DNA of 64,000 nucleotides from Antitrichia curtipendula (Eukaryota; Streptophyta; Bryopsida; Hypnales; Leucodontaceae), in assembly GCA_951230915.1 (NCBI GenBank), contig OX579636.1, positions 35,585,567-35,649,566 on the forward strand, given 5' to 3'. Numbering within the stretch: position 1 is the stretch's first letter; each line of letters opens with the position of its first letter. The position numbers were made by a program, and so were the translations under genes. Below, piece by piece: positions 12,450-24,036 of this stretch. A model generated the notes under the pieces. It did not search any database and was not told the origin of the DNA. It saw only the letters and a program-made list of their open reading frames with translations.

Positions 12450-12918
12450 CGGAGTGACGGCTGATGGGGGTGGACCCTAAATCCGCAGCCCCGCCAACAA
12501 AACCGTCCAAGTGGCGACTGTCCCGTCCTGTAATATTCCAATCCAGGGGACGGGACGGTTTCCCGTCCAGAGGACGGATTACCGTCCTGGAGACGAGAAT
12601 TCCGTCCAGAGACGGGCTCTCCGTCCAGGGGACGGCTTACCGTCTAGCAACGGACTCTCAGTCCAGAAGACAGCTTAGAGTCTAGGGGACGGCTTAGCGT
12701 GCAACGGACGGCCTCTTTGTATACAGACGGGCTCTCCGTCCAAGAGACGGATGTCCATTCGGCAATAGAGTGACAATCCAAGAGACGGCCCAACGCCGTC
12801 GCAGAATGGACAGACTTCATCCGCGCTCGAATGGTCCCATGAGTATCGGCAACGGGCTGTGATGCATCATGACATCCGGACGTGAAAAGCCCACGTCACG
12901 TCCGGATAGACAACCCTG
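12450..12918. repeat. Right terminus of element A with GGACGG/CCGTCC repeats
   Basis: Clustered GACGG and CCGTCC motifs (for example GACGGGCTCTCCGTCC twice) run to ~12,800, then GC-rich sequence ends in GTCCGGATAGACAACCCTG. The last bases are the inverse of the CAGGGTTGTC end shared by the hAT-type elements in this window. The block serves both as sub-terminal repeats and as the upstream region of the transposase gene. Confidence 0.75.
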
Positions 12919-14338
12919 AGATTTTTCTTAAAGTGTCCCTAAATTTCCTCAAAAGTGTCATTAAGTTATTTTCTTAATGAATTGCAACTAGTTGACTACT
13001 ATTTTTTTTTGAGGTCTTAGTTTCAAATTCAACTACATGATAGTTTTAGTGGCCTAAGGAGCTTCTACTTTGAAAATTCTTAGATATTACATGTTATATC
13101 CAAAAATTCCATATTTAAAAAATAAATTATGATTCTCAATTGCTAATACTACAAAAAAAAAATTCCTAGAAAACGGGCCTCCAAGTATGCTGAGTTGCTA
13201 AAATTGACGGTTCTAGGTGTTTTCACCGTAGGTGTCAAAATAAGAAGGTACGTTACTTTTATACGAAGTTCTTGAGTGCGTTTTTGCCCGGCCTAGCCTC
13301 AGTACTAAGGGCTCTCCAAAATCAGAGGAGCACCTGGTCTGCTCGCCACCCTCCTTGCCTGGGACTGGATCTAAGGGTGCATGTAAAAAAAAAGCTCCCT
13401 ATTTTGGGCCATTCCAAGATATACTCTTGATCTTGTTTAACAATTTTGGGATCTCTGATCGAAAATATGAGTTCAAAATTTGCAAAAAAATTCATGTGCA
13501 AAAAACAGGGTTTGCTTAAGTAGTGAGGGTGGCGAGCAGACTAGATGCTCTTCCGATCTTAGGGAGCCCTTAGTGCCGAGGCCGGCCCACTGAAGTCTGT
13601 CCTTGCGATGACTGCTATTCTGCTAGGGGCGATACACAGTATATACAGTAGAGCTGGCCAACTCAATGGGGTGCCGATCAGCCCATTTTTTTTGGCACCA
13701 TGGGGCCAGATAGCACCATTTCAAAATAAAATTCTACTTTTTGCCAGATAAAAGTAATATTTTTTCGTCAAAATTTTTCCATTTCTATTAAAAATGTGGA
13801 TGAAGTCACCAAATTTGGATGAAAAAGTGCAAAAATATGATTGAAAAGTATTTTTTGGTCCAAAAGATGGATGAATGTAGAAATACAATGCTTCACCAAA
13901 TTTTAAGTGATCACCACCCTGGCACTTTCTCAAAAAGCTTAAAAAAAGGGTTGGTGCCGATTGTATGCACTGTGTAAGATTATACAGAAGGTGTACGGTA
14001 CGTACGTATGTTGGATGACACGGAACCCATTCAGTCTGTACTGATTTGATGGTACTGAAGCATTCTAATACAATTGTATTTACTTAATTCGTTGACTGTT
14101 CTGCGGATGGAGTAGGACCAGTAGCTAGGGTGCTATCTCGTCGCGACGTCGGCCACTTCTTTCTTTTCAGGTGCTTTAATTTTTGTTCAACCGCTTGTAA
14201 CGTTGTGGTGGACTGACTCCTAAAGTGCTCGGGTGATTCTATCTTTGAGTTGGACCAACTGTCAACAGCTTGTGCAAGGGAGATTTCTAATGTATTGGGA
14301 AAAGGTTTGGATGTGTGAAGTAACTGAACACTTAAAAC
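12919..14338. other. Intergenic DNA, no gene seen (contains an inverted-repeat element)
   Basis: Mostly AT-rich, with only short ORFs that have no supporting feature. The one recognisable structure is the inverted repeat at 13,291-13,582. Confidence 0.6.
13291..13582. repeat. Inverted repeat carrying the conserved core (copy 2 of 3)
   Basis: Arms of about 57 bp (13,291-13,346, CTCAGTACTAAGGGCTC... and 13,523-13,582, ...GAGCCCTTAGTGCCGAG) are imperfect reverse complements. They enclose the GGGTGCATGTAA...AAAACAGGGTTTG core also found at 5,727-5,860 and 23,640-23,780. Core conserved, arms different but still self-complementary. This copy is outside any recognised element and has no kinase gene after it, so the segment can exist on its own. 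Confidence 0.65.
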
Positions 14339-14801
14339 CAGGGTTGTCTATCCAGACGTGACGTGGGCATTTTGCGTCGTGATGTCACGTCACGTCCGTT
14401 GTGACGCGTCACGAATCCTTAAAGTGACATCCCTAACCTTAAAGTGACATCCCTAACCTTAAAGTGACATCCCTAACCTTAAAGTGACATCCCTAACCTT
14501 AAAGTGACATCCCTAACCTTAAAGTGACATCCCTAACCTTAAAGTGACATCCCTAACCCTAACCCTAAAATTTCAGAAAATTTTGAGCTTTAGTTTCATT
14601 TTTTTTTACAAATATAAATGGAATATCAATTGCACTACTACTATTGAACATATTAGTCTAATATACAACCTTCTATGTAAAGAATTTTGTAAAATTCCTT
14701 CAAATTTTTAAAATATTCCGTCATGACGTTGTTCGAGCAAAACGTCACGTCACATCCTAACGTCACGTCCGTCCAGACGTGACGTGACACGGACAACCCT
14801 G
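14339..14801. mobile_element. hAT-family MITE (463 bp) with 7-of-8 bp target duplication
   Basis: Starts CAGGGTTGTCTATCC and ends GACACGGACAACCCTG, with sub-terminal GACGTGACG motifs on both sides. It is flanked by CTTAAAAC (14,331-14,338) and ATTAAAAC (14,802-14,809). The left ~30 bases match the inverted right end of element A with few differences, so it is a likely internal-deletion derivative mobilised by that family's transposase. It has no coding capacity. Confidence 0.82.
14417..14562. repeat. 20-bp tandem repeat, about seven units
   Basis: Units of CTTAAAGTGACATCCCTAAC are repeated head to tail with essentially no divergence, ending in a short CCCTAACCCTAAA telomere-like run. It lies inside the MITE. 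Confidence 0.95.
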
Positions 14802-16746
14802 ATTAAAACGTCATGCTGGTGACCACGGAAATCATCCGGCTTTTTAAATAGTGTGTGACATCTTTAAACGCCATACTGGTGACCATGGTAATCATCCTTT
14901 TTGGTACTGTGTGACATCATCTGCTTTAGAAAAAACCAAAAGAAATCACTGGGGATCAACTTACTCTGCAAGATCTCTCCTTTTTGCACAAAATTCCAAT
15001 GATGAACAGTTACACTTTTGTCCTACATAGAAAGATTCTTTGTACAAAAAATGTCGATGTCAATGCTCCCTAGACAAGCACCTTACATTGTTTACCAATG
15101 AGGTAGGGTCCCTTTTGCATTCTTGGAAAGGGGACCCTACAATGAACAAAACTGTTTGAAATGGCTCTCCAATCAACCTAATCCTTGAATTAATTGATAA
15201 GTCCCTTCCAGACATGTAGCAAATCATGATTCCTTCCCAACATGAAGAGGACCATTGGCCAGTTATACAATGTTTTGTGAATTATAACATTACTCCCCCC
15301 AAAGGCCAAAACTTATTCAACTTGAAGTCGGTTCAAATCTGTTAATCCCCAAAAGACCGTGTGAGTGTGCGTTTCTAAATATGGAGTGGAGCTTGTTATG
15401 GCAACCCAGCCCTGAAAATAATTCATGAGTGTACGTGTATTGCACTGGTTACTTCGTTGGCATGTGACATGGACTGATATCGATCAATGGAATGCACGTT
15501 GATCGGGTCCCCATTAATGCTTACTTGCAAAAAGCTGGAAAGCATGCATCGACAAGAGCTACGCAATTCGAGGCGCATATATGGCCACCACGGCACTGTC
15601 GTACGCGCGTCTTATGTGCTAGCACTCTAGATTCCGTAGTACTGGAGTACGTGATCGATGTCGACGGCTCGTCACGCATCTTCAGTTCCGCGCCTTCCGC
15701 CGGGCAATATCTACTGTAGTACTCAAAACGCCTGAGTCGGATTAAGGGCCTCATAAGTTGCTACAGTTAAATCACTCACACTTGTCGAAAATCCTGGTCC
15801 TTGTATCAGCCCGCACCCACCAGACATGCATGGCATGCAGCCGCACCACCAGGGAATTGAAGGGGTTCACGTCCTTGCCACTTTTCAATTTCAGAGAGGT
15901 GCCTTGACAGGGAGAATAATTGATTATCGATCCTTGTTTCCCGGCCTAACAGAAACAGCAGAAGTTTCCTATGGTGATTTTGCACTACTGGAGTTAATTA
16001 CTTGCTCATGGTGATATCATAGAACAAGTCGCTGTGTCAGTGCCTCGAGGCACGTGTGAAAGTTGCTTCTGTGGGGACTGGGGAGCGACTGACTGGATCA
16101 AGGGATCCTAATTCTATTGATAGCCATGACAGAAACTTTGGTGAAGGACTGATACGTAATTGGAGTCGGACTTGGGTGATGTGATTGAGAAACCAGCTGT
16201 AATCTCATTCTGGACTGACCTAAATTCGATCAGGTCGATGGTGTGCAGTGCAGTGGCTGTGAATTCTTGTAGGGTATGAATTCATGAATCCAGTTTTTGA
16301 GATGAATTGATTGCCATGTTCAAGCTTTCATTGATGTGATTCTGGTTAGGGGCCTGTTAATAATATGTATTTTTGCATTGCTACTCGTCGCTGGTGAGGG
16401 CCAGGATCGGATAGTTGGCAAGTTAAGGTACACATGCACAGAAATGAGAGTTCAATTGTTAGTTTCAAATTTGTTGAGGGAGTTTGGTTAAAAACCCTTT
16501 TGATTCTGTGATTTAGTATCCTTAAAGAATGATTTGCCTGTGTTGTTGGCCTGAACCTGACGCTGTAGGATTAGAATTTTCTGAACTCCTCGGTATCCGT
16601 ATTGAACGTGGCGGAATTAATTGAGCGATACGAAGGCAAGGCAAGCAGCAGGCGTATCATCGGGTGTCAACTGGGGCTAGCTGCATAAGTTAGTCTGCCA
16701 CCTTCGGTGTTGCCAAAGGCTCGAATTAGCTCGAATTAGCACTGCA
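14802..16746. other. Host-like 5' region of the ABCC gene, no other gene seen
   Basis: Only short ORFs without support. The base composition is more even than in the transposon spacers. A small hairpin lies at 15,103-15,140. Probably the promoter and 5' leader of the transporter gene starting at 16,747; I could not place a TATA box with confidence. Confidence 0.5.
15103..15140. repeat. Short hairpin, 10-bp perfect stem
   Basis: GTAGGGTCCC at 15,103-15,112 pairs exactly with GGGACCCTAC at 15,131-15,140, and pairing can extend inward through TTT/AAA. It is too short to call an RNA gene. Confidence 0.5.
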
Positions 16747-17235
16747 ATGGAGAAAGAATCTGAGCCTGATGAAACGGAAATACCGAACATGACGACTGGG
16801 AAGCCCTGTCCAATGCTGAAAGCCTCACTTGTCAGCTTCATGACATGGCAATGGATACAACCCTTCATTACCACTGGAAACAATAAACCTCTGGAGGTAA
16901 GCACTTGGCTGCCTTCATATCGTTTCTGCGTTTTAAGTCTCATTCAATAACAATGATCTTAGTATAGATTCCGTCCTGCACATATTGTTTGATGCAATCT
17001 TTGAATTTTTGCATAACTTGATGATTAGTAGGCAGAGGATTTGTACGACCTAGTGCCAGATGAGTGTGCGCTGGAGTGTGAGAAGCAATGGCTGAAGGCC
17101 ATGGAAGATGAAAAGACGAAGAAGAACCATGGCGAATCCATATCCGTGTGGAAGTTGCTATTCAAGAGCATGGGTTACAAATTCATGTTCTCCAGTCTTT
17201 TCAAGCCAGTGTGGCTGGTGGCCCTTGTCCTTCAG
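16747..17235 (+). CDS. ABC transporter, ABCC (MRP) type, first two exons
   Basis: Two exons read in frame. Exon 1 is 16,747-16,896 (50 codons). The intron, 16,897-17,031, has GTAAGC at its start and TAG at its end (135 bp, phase 0). Exon 2 is 17,032-17,235, with a donor GTATGC following. The joined product has the N-terminal signature of ABCC full transporters: the short motif before the first membrane domain (LKASLVSFMTWQWIQPFI, KPLEAEDLYDLVPDE), then a linker (ECEKQWLKAMEDEK) leading to the start of the first membrane helix region. Such proteins export conjugated organic anions or similar compounds across plasma or vacuolar membranes. The remaining exons, with the nucleotide-binding domains, are not found. 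The sequence beyond ~17,400 soon becomes transposon-like, so either intron 2 is very large and filled with the elements described here, or this is a truncated gene. Confidence 0.7.
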
Positions 17236-18052
17236 GTATGCCTAATCAATAGACACTGCAAAATTACCCTGCAAAATTACAGTGTCTTGATTAATTGTTC
17301 ACGAGAACAACCCCAAAATGCATGGTCATATCCGTTAAGATGACCTTCTTTCAGAGGGCAGAAGTTGTGATGTTCAAGACATCAGGCGGTCCAAGACTCC
17401 GGGTAGACAAAAAAATCCACAAAAAAATGAAATACAAATTTGTATATATTTTTTCCAGTTGGATTATTTATTTTTTTAAATGGGAGGCTTTCATTCATCC
17501 CATTTGGATTAGGAATGGAAAAGTTATGGGTTTTTTTGTGGAGCGGGCAATCCTAGCAACTTCTTAAAATAAATTTGCTTCTTTCACTTTGAATGCTATA
17601 ACTTTCAATCCATACGGTCAAACATCACAAATTTTTTATCACGTCGTCTAAGACAAGTGTAGAGCAAGATCCTTTGGTTCGATTCAAAAAAAAAATTGGA
17701 AAATTTAATTCATAGGTGAACATAGCAAAAGTGATGGTTTAGAGTAGTTTGGGCCAAAAAATGGACTTTGGACTTTAGGGCTTCACCAAAAATAAAATAG
17801 AACACTCTTTTACCTACCATCTAAGCATACAAGATTCTTCTATACTATTACAAAAAGGTCCAATAGATTACAAAAATAGACAAAGGCGAAGCAACAATAC
17901 ACAAGGTGGAAAGAAAACGATAAATGTACATATTTTATAAATCCGTTGAAGTACATGGTAAACTAATAAAGGCTTTACATAATTACATACGTTTGCTTTG
18001 TACAACTTCTGGTATATATTTAATTCTATACATCTATTTAGTTATACACAAT
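17236..18052. other. AT-rich segment between ABCC exon 2 and the RING pseudogene
   Basis: No exon with ABC-transporter similarity was recognised. The 17,580-17,780 portion resembles 8,760-8,960, so the boundary of element B probably lies at about 17,300-17,580, but no CAGGGTTG terminus was found. Confidence 0.45.
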
Positions 18053-20316
18053 CTAGTCTACTTCTTCGAATACAACGCCGCGTGCTATGCTATTTCTCAA
18101 AAATCGTTGCAATTCTTGTTGCGATTCCAAAGTCCTCAGAAGCTGAAGTGCATCTATATTGTATCTATTATGTAAGTGGGAAAAAATGTCATTCACAAGG
18201 GCTGGCTCATGGAAGGTATTGTCTTTAGTGTACGCCATTTCTTCCTCATAGCTCAATTCCCCCTCAAATCCGACTGGCTGGCCTTGAGAGTTAAACATGA
18301 TGCGTTGTGGATGTGGTGCACACACAAAAATTAAGCGGTTTGGGTCCCAATGTCCACCGGCAATGTGACCAAAATATAGTCGACGCCCTGGATCACTGTC
18401 TCCAAACACCCTCCTGATCACCTTTGTCACTTGGGCGTCACTCATCCATTGAATGCCAGCCACCGTTCCTGCCAGGAGGTGTCGGTTGTCGTGGCCCCAC
18501 TTCCAAAGCCATGTCATGTCGGACCCCCAATATACTCTATTACCGAGGCCCGGTAAATTTTCTTCATTATGCTCGTAATGTTGAGGCATGTGGTCTTGAA
18601 GGCCAAACATTTTGTACAGTCGTGCATGAAATGGAGCCCTGCATTGCGCACATCTCTTTCTGGTGACCATGTGTGGAATAAGACACACGGGGTGGTATAG
18701 ATGGCCACATGTACCAAGAATCCATCCACCCTCGGGGCCAAACGGTTCTTGGCACATTATACATATTGTTCCATCTTATACAAATCTGGAACGGAAGGCC
18801 ACACTAGTGGCGTAATGCCATCGTGGTTGGGTGGCCCGTACCGTTGGCGATCGATATTATATTGGAATTCCAAGTCTGGACGGGCATTCCAATCGATGCT
18901 TGAATTCTCCCTAAACACTAGCAAATCATCGGTGAACATTTCTGCCACCCGAGGCCACGAGGTCAAACCAAAATAACGTTGACCGACATCATTGAATTCC
19001 GCAGCCACTCTCCTCACTTCACGCTGCATTTGCTCAGCCTCGTTTAGCGCTAAGCTGCATGTCAACTTCATGTTGCACATTTGAAGCAGCATCTGCTCCT
19101 TCTGAGGATTCTCGACCAATCGCATATTTTGAGCACTCATGGCGGTCATGGTCTCCTCCAAGGCTGTTCGAGCTGTAGTCAGCACCGCCACCTCTGCCTC
19201 AGCGTTGTTGGCACAAAGTTCCAAAGCACGCATGGCGTTTGTTAATTCTTCCATGCTTGTGCGAGTACTTCCAAGCTCTGCTTCAACTCGCTCAGCACGT
19301 GCACGTATAATATCCAACGTGACACTTTCTGCACTTGGAAAAGTGGATCGTGATCGCAGCACAAACTTAGATCTATTGCTCGGGCCTGGTGTGTCTTCGT
19401 TTGCACCGTATGTAGCACGTTCCACTAGAACATCGAGTGGTGGAATTAAGTCTGTGCTGACCCGCCTTTCACGCTCTACAAGCTCGGCTTCACGTGCGAT
19501 GAGGCGCACATTTTCATCTACAAGGGCCCGCATCCTTGCACTCTAAACTTCCAACTCTGCAGCATGTTGTCGTAGTGCTTCTTCTTTTTCTGCTTGTAGT
19601 GTTTGTACTGATTGGCGCAAGCGAATTACTTCTTCACCGTCAGCTTGCACTCCACCAATCACATCTTGCGGGTTGACATCTGGACCGCTGCCCTGACCAA
19701 CTTCTACCTCCATCAACTCCGTCCCTGGACGCTTTGCTTGTGGAACCACGTTCATTTGCACATTTTGGACATCAGCCAATGGCACGGCAAGATTTGGTAC
19801 ATTGTCCAATGGCACAGCAGGATTTTGTGCAATGTGGCGAGTTCGATTTGGAAATTCATTATTCCGCATTCTGCCCAAAAAGGTGCTCCAGTCCACATCC
19901 TTGCCAAAAAAAAACTCCGCATATGCCATTTGGCACAATGAAAGTGTCCCGTCTTTCTTGGATCTTGAACCCCAAAGTGCCAATGACACTTCAATCATCC
20001 TCTTCTTGAAGTGCGGATGTTGGCACTCGTCAATATTTACCACGCTAGATTTCACGTGCACCTCGTACCGGTCGTGTGGCCAATGGTGGTTGATGTGGGC
20101 CCAATCTATATACTGTCAACATGTCACTCTTGTCCATGGGCCATTTGCCTCCACCCATCCAGGGTTTGCCATAATCGATTGGGCATTAAGTGTGCCCCAA
20201 TCCAAGGTTGCTCTATTTTCTCTCTTCCTTCTACTTGAAGGTTCACCTCCAGGTCCCAAACCTCCTGGGGAATCACCTCCAGGTCCCAAACCTCCTGCTA
20301 CATCCTCTGCGTCCAT
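18053..20316 (-). pseudogene. RING-H2 coiled-coil protein of element B (decayed cargo gene)
   Basis: From an ATG at 20,316 one frame runs through a Gly/Pro-rich start, then TGA at 20,118-20,116, then a conserved N-terminal domain (DWAHINHHW..., HFKKRMIEV, AYAEFFFGKDVDWSTFLG). A TAG at 19,545-19,543 precedes a coiled coil (19,533-18,760). After a frameshift near 18,765 comes a RING-H2 finger, CIMC...C-G-H-LY-H-PV-C...C-AQ-C (C3H2C3), then a C-terminal domain with GGHWDPNRL and a helical end. RING-H2 proteins are usually ubiquitin E3 ligases; that role is inferred from the zinc ligands only. The same order recurs in element D at 50,219-53,512. Promoter TATA at 20,523 and a GACGG block at 20,575 precede it. 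Confidence 0.72.
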
Positions 20317-20522
20317 TCTTGATACCTAGAAAATAATACACACGATACTGTATGCGAATACAATGACAATTTGCTTTGCCTTCTGTTGCGTGAAGGCAAC
20401 TGAAATGTGGCAAAACAATGTCAAATGTATAACACTTCCCCTCAAAATGCAGTGCGAAGCTTTCTCAAGCTCGGACAGTGCAATTCAAAAGAGGAAGCAG
20501 GTGAACTGTCAAAAAAAGTTCA

Positions 20523-20528
20523 CTTATA
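20523..20528 (-). promoter_or_regulatory. TATA-like box of the RING gene in B
   Basis: Minus strand reads GGGGTATAAGTG about 210 bases before the ATG at 20,316, between the GACGG block and the gene. Confidence 0.5.
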
Positions 20529-20574
20529 CCCCCCAATTACCGACCCGGTTAGGCAGGGTAATTAACATAACATC

Positions 20575-20975
20575 AGCCCGTCCCCCCCCGAATCCAGACA
20601 GTCCAGGGCATGGGACGGCCCTGGAATGGACGGCCGATACGTCCACAGAGGTCCGACACAGGGTTGGAACGCCGTCAACGGGTTCGGGGCGCCGTCGACA
20701 GGTTCGGGAAATAATTACACCGCCGCCCGAAAGTTGGACGCACAGATTTTCCGTCCCCTCGACGGCCTGTCCGTACCCTCGATGGAATATCCATCTCCTG
20801 GACGGAATACCCGTCCCCTAGACGGCCTACCCGTCTCTTAGACGGAAAGGCTGTCCAAAAGGATGGGGTGCCCGTCTCCTCGACGGCCTGTCCCTGGTCG
20901 GGAACGGCCCGCCCATCCTCTCGACGGCATGTTCGTGGTCTGGGACGGCCTGCTAAACGTCTTAGACGGCCCTTC
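20575..20975. repeat. GACGG/CGTCC repeat block upstream of the RING gene
   Basis: Irregular array of GACGG, CCGTCC and CGTCTCCT motifs (for example CCCTCGACGGCCTGTCCG). Same motif vocabulary as 5,240-5,665, 12,450-12,918 and 23,205-23,610. ORFs across it are repeat artefacts. Confidence 0.8.
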
Positions 20976-22204
20976 AAAAAATTTATTTTTATTTTTTTGA
21001 AAATTGATTTTTATTCGAAGTTTCAACAAAATCACATCAAATAGAAAATTCATTTTCAAATTTTCAAATTTTCACCATGTGTATATATCACAAGGATAAT
21101 GACATTAGAATCCATCATAGCGTAAACTTAATTTCCATTTCATGATTTATTTAGAATGTACTCAATGTAGTAGACATTAAAACACATTCGAAGTGCAAAT
21201 CGCAATAATGAAATTTCAATTTAGGGTTGTGTTGGGGGATTTTACATAAAATAGGAACTAGAAAAAATGAACTTCTGTTTGATAGTTAGACTTACACTTA
21301 GAAAATATCAATTTGGGGGAGAAATTTCAGATTTAGAGTAAGGAGCAAGAACTTCCCAAAATACACTAAAGTAGCATTTTTTCTTTTTCTTTTTCCTAAA
21401 CTCTAAATTACGTGGAGGCAAATATCGGAAAGACTACAAAATCATTTGGATACACTTTGTAACTCAACATGGAAGGTCCCCAAAAAATGAAATGAACACT
21501 TCCACAATCTTTCCATCTCATTGAAGTGATTGAATTGCCATCAAATTGGCACTAAATGATGCCGTTGGGCATTCAAAGGTTGAAGTTTATTGTAAATATC
21601 TTGCAATCTACAATTCTACATAGGCAAAGTTTGTGAAATTTCTTCCGGTCAATTGAACACTAGTCTAGTACTCTAGTATGAGATCATACATACTACAAGT
21701 AGATGTGCACCTTAAAGGCCTAACACATTCATTTTTTTTTTTTAATTCTTTGCTATAGAAATGGCAATTTATTTCAGATATAGGATGGAAAAGAGGCCTT
21801 GGGACTTTCGTCAGTTTAGTGGTTAACATACGGTACTACATAAGCAATTAATAAACAATCCATATGAAAAACTATAGTAATTCACCGCTAGTTGCATTAT
21901 AATTTAGAAGCCATAAAAAAAATATAGAGACCACAAAAATGTCAAGTTCATGTGCTCAATGCTGCATTTCAATTTTATTACACCAATCTACTCTTATTTG
22001 CTATAGTTACATAAACTTGAACATCAAATACTCTTAAAATTGCAACTGTGAAGAGGGTTTAGGGTTTAGGGTTTGGAATTTAGGATATTGGCCTATAGGA
22101 TTTACTTCAAAACCTAGCATGGACCGGAAACTATGAAAAATGTCCTTCCTTTTTTTAGTTGGCATTACAAGTGCAAAACTTGATCGAGATGTAGTCTTTG
22201 AAGT
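20976..22204. other. AT-rich spacer in element B, no gene seen
   Basis: Only very short ORFs. Contains one short telomere-like run (GGGTTTAGGGTTTAGGG, ~22,052). Lies between the divergently oriented RING and kinase units. Confidence 0.6.
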
Positions 22205-23204
22205 TTGAATTGGAAAAAAATAGATTAATGATTTAAAATCAAAGTTTTATAAAACATATTGAAGACACCAAAAAACGGCATAACAATATCTTTAAAAGGT
22301 AAAACATTCTTAAGTTTAGATGTATAGGGCTACATTCTTTTTTTGTAATGTATGAATGGAAAGGCAAAACAATATTCTACATGAATCAATGATATGCATA
22401 TGATATATGTTGTTTAGGAGGTCTTTCACTTATTTCATAATTAACCATTTCAGAGTTTTAATCTTACTACCTTTAACTGGAGCATTTAGAGGGTGGTTTA
22501 TTGTCTTGGTCTTTGTATATTTGATCCGGGCTTAGTAAGTTATTGAATGTTTGTACGTTTGAGACTTTGAGTTGAGTATACTAATCTAGGCAGGGTTTAA
22601 AATTCAACAAAATACTAAATTGTCAGGTGCACTTACATGCAGGGAAGGATGGAATCAAAATACAATAATCCTAAAGGTGAAATTGTTCTACATATAATTA
22701 ATAAAATTCATTTGAATTCAAATTTGAGCCCTACAGAATATAAATTATTTTAAGGGATTGCGAGATTCTGGGATTTTTGTAATAAAAACATTGCCCAATG
22801 CCAACGACTTTTGTGAAAATGGGTGCAATTAGAATGAATCAAATGTTAACATGAACATCCAAATAGAACATTCTAGGATTGACATTAAGAAGTTTTCAAC
22901 TTGACCTTCTATGATTTTTTCTATGTTTCTTCCATTATTTACGTGCAACAAAATAGAATTCCATACTAAATGAGTAGTAAACCTTGTTTTGAGCATTTGA
23001 ATGTCATTCTTGGTATTTATTTGTCCTCTAATTGAAACAAATGTGAACATTAAGTTAGCACTCCTAAACTACCCGCCACCGTAGACTAATGCCCGATTGA
23101 GAGGAAGGACACCTGTCCTGACAAGTCCGAGAGTGCCAAACCACATAAATGAAAAATTCTCCGAACAAGGATTAGAAATGAATTACACTCGGCCAGCACT
23201 GTTT

Positions 23205-23610
23205 TGAATGGCCCGCTCGACGACCTTCCCGTCCTCTCGACGGCCAGTCTACGGGCTGGATGGCTTGGCCCCCAGGCCAAGCAGTCCGCAGGCTGGACGG
23301 CCTCCCCCCCTGGACGGCTTCCCGTCCTCTCGACGGCCAGTCCACGGGCTGGACGGCTTGGCCCCTGGACGGCTTGTCACTTTGGACGGCCTTCCCGTCC
23401 TCTCGACGGCCAGTCCGCAGCTAGGCTGGACGGTCTCCCCTCTTGGATTGTCTTCCCCCTTGGACGGCCTTCCTGTCTTCTCGACGGCTAGTCCACGGGC
23501 CGGACGGTTTGGCCCCTGGACGGCTTTCCCCGTCCTCTGGACGCCCTGGTCGGCCCTGGACGCTCTGTCCGTCCTCTCAACGGCCTCTCCATCGACGTGA
23601 AAGATTGGGG
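23205..23610. repeat. GACGG/CGTCC repeat block upstream of kinase B
   Basis: Counterpart of 5,240-5,665 but with different internal gains and losses of repeat phrases, showing fast turnover of the block relative to its unique flanks. No gene. Confidence 0.8.
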
Positions 23611-23815
23611 CGGATTGGCCCCCTCGCTCGACCTTGCTAGGGGTGCATGTAAGAAAAAGCCCCCTATTTTGGACTGATCCAGGGATTATTATTGGTGTGA
23701 TCGATCGAATTAGGGGTCTCTGATCCCAAATATGAATTCATAATTTGCAAAAAAAAATTGTGCGGAAAACAGGGTCGGCCCGGCGGGCCTCGCGAGGGGG
23801 TCAGTTCACCCCGGC
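23600..23815. repeat. Conserved core with inverted arms (copy 3 of 3)
   Basis: Matches 5,690-5,895, with small indels (extra ATCG near 23,703, shorter A-run near 23,752). Located between the GC block and the TATA box of kinase B. Confidence 0.6.
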
Positions 23816-23835
23816 CACGTGAAATAGGTATATAA
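23816..23835 (+). promoter_or_regulatory. G-box CACGTG plus TATATAA, kinase B promoter
   Basis: CACGTG at 23,816-23,821 and TATATAA at 23,829-23,835, about 200 bases before the ATG at 24,037, as in copy A. Confidence 0.65.
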
Positions 23836-24036
23836 GACTGTTTTGGGGGTACTTTCGCCACAGTCTCTCCTGCTCTAACGATGCTCTCTTGTCTTGGATT
23901 GGTTGCAATCCTTGCTTGCGAGAGCGGATGCTGGGTAGAGGTTGGTTTGAGGAATAAGGGGGGCGGTTTTTCACTTTGTAGAAACCGAATTCCTAATTCC
24001 TTACATTTTGATTATTTGTTACTTGTTACTGTCACG

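Larger units (their letters stand above)
741..12918. mobile_element. hAT-type element A (right part; left end outside window)
   Basis: This stretch is duplicated as element B (22,205-25,369 plus 59,127-64,000). It contains a kinase-like pseudogene and a BED/DUF659 hAT transposase pseudogene in convergent orientation. Its right end reads GACAACCCTG at 12,909-12,918, the inverse of the CAGGGTTGTC start of the MITE at 14,339; the inner terminal bases also match that MITE over more than 30 bp. The left terminus is not visible, because an LTR-type element occupies 1-740 and the window begins there. The expected 8-bp target duplication (AGATTTTT follows the right end) therefore cannot be tested. 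Confidence 0.75.

Noticed and set aside
14417..14562. CRISPR-like regular repeat
   Set aside because: Units abut with no spacers; it is a plain 20-bp tandem repeat within a eukaryotic MITE.
15492..15719. 75-codon ORF upstream of the ABCC gene
   Set aside because: Overlapping ORFs on both strands, no domain, no promoter cue.
21224..21240. TAGGGTTGTG as possible left terminus of element B
   Set aside because: No sub-terminal repeats beside it and no matching duplication; probably chance in AT-rich DNA.
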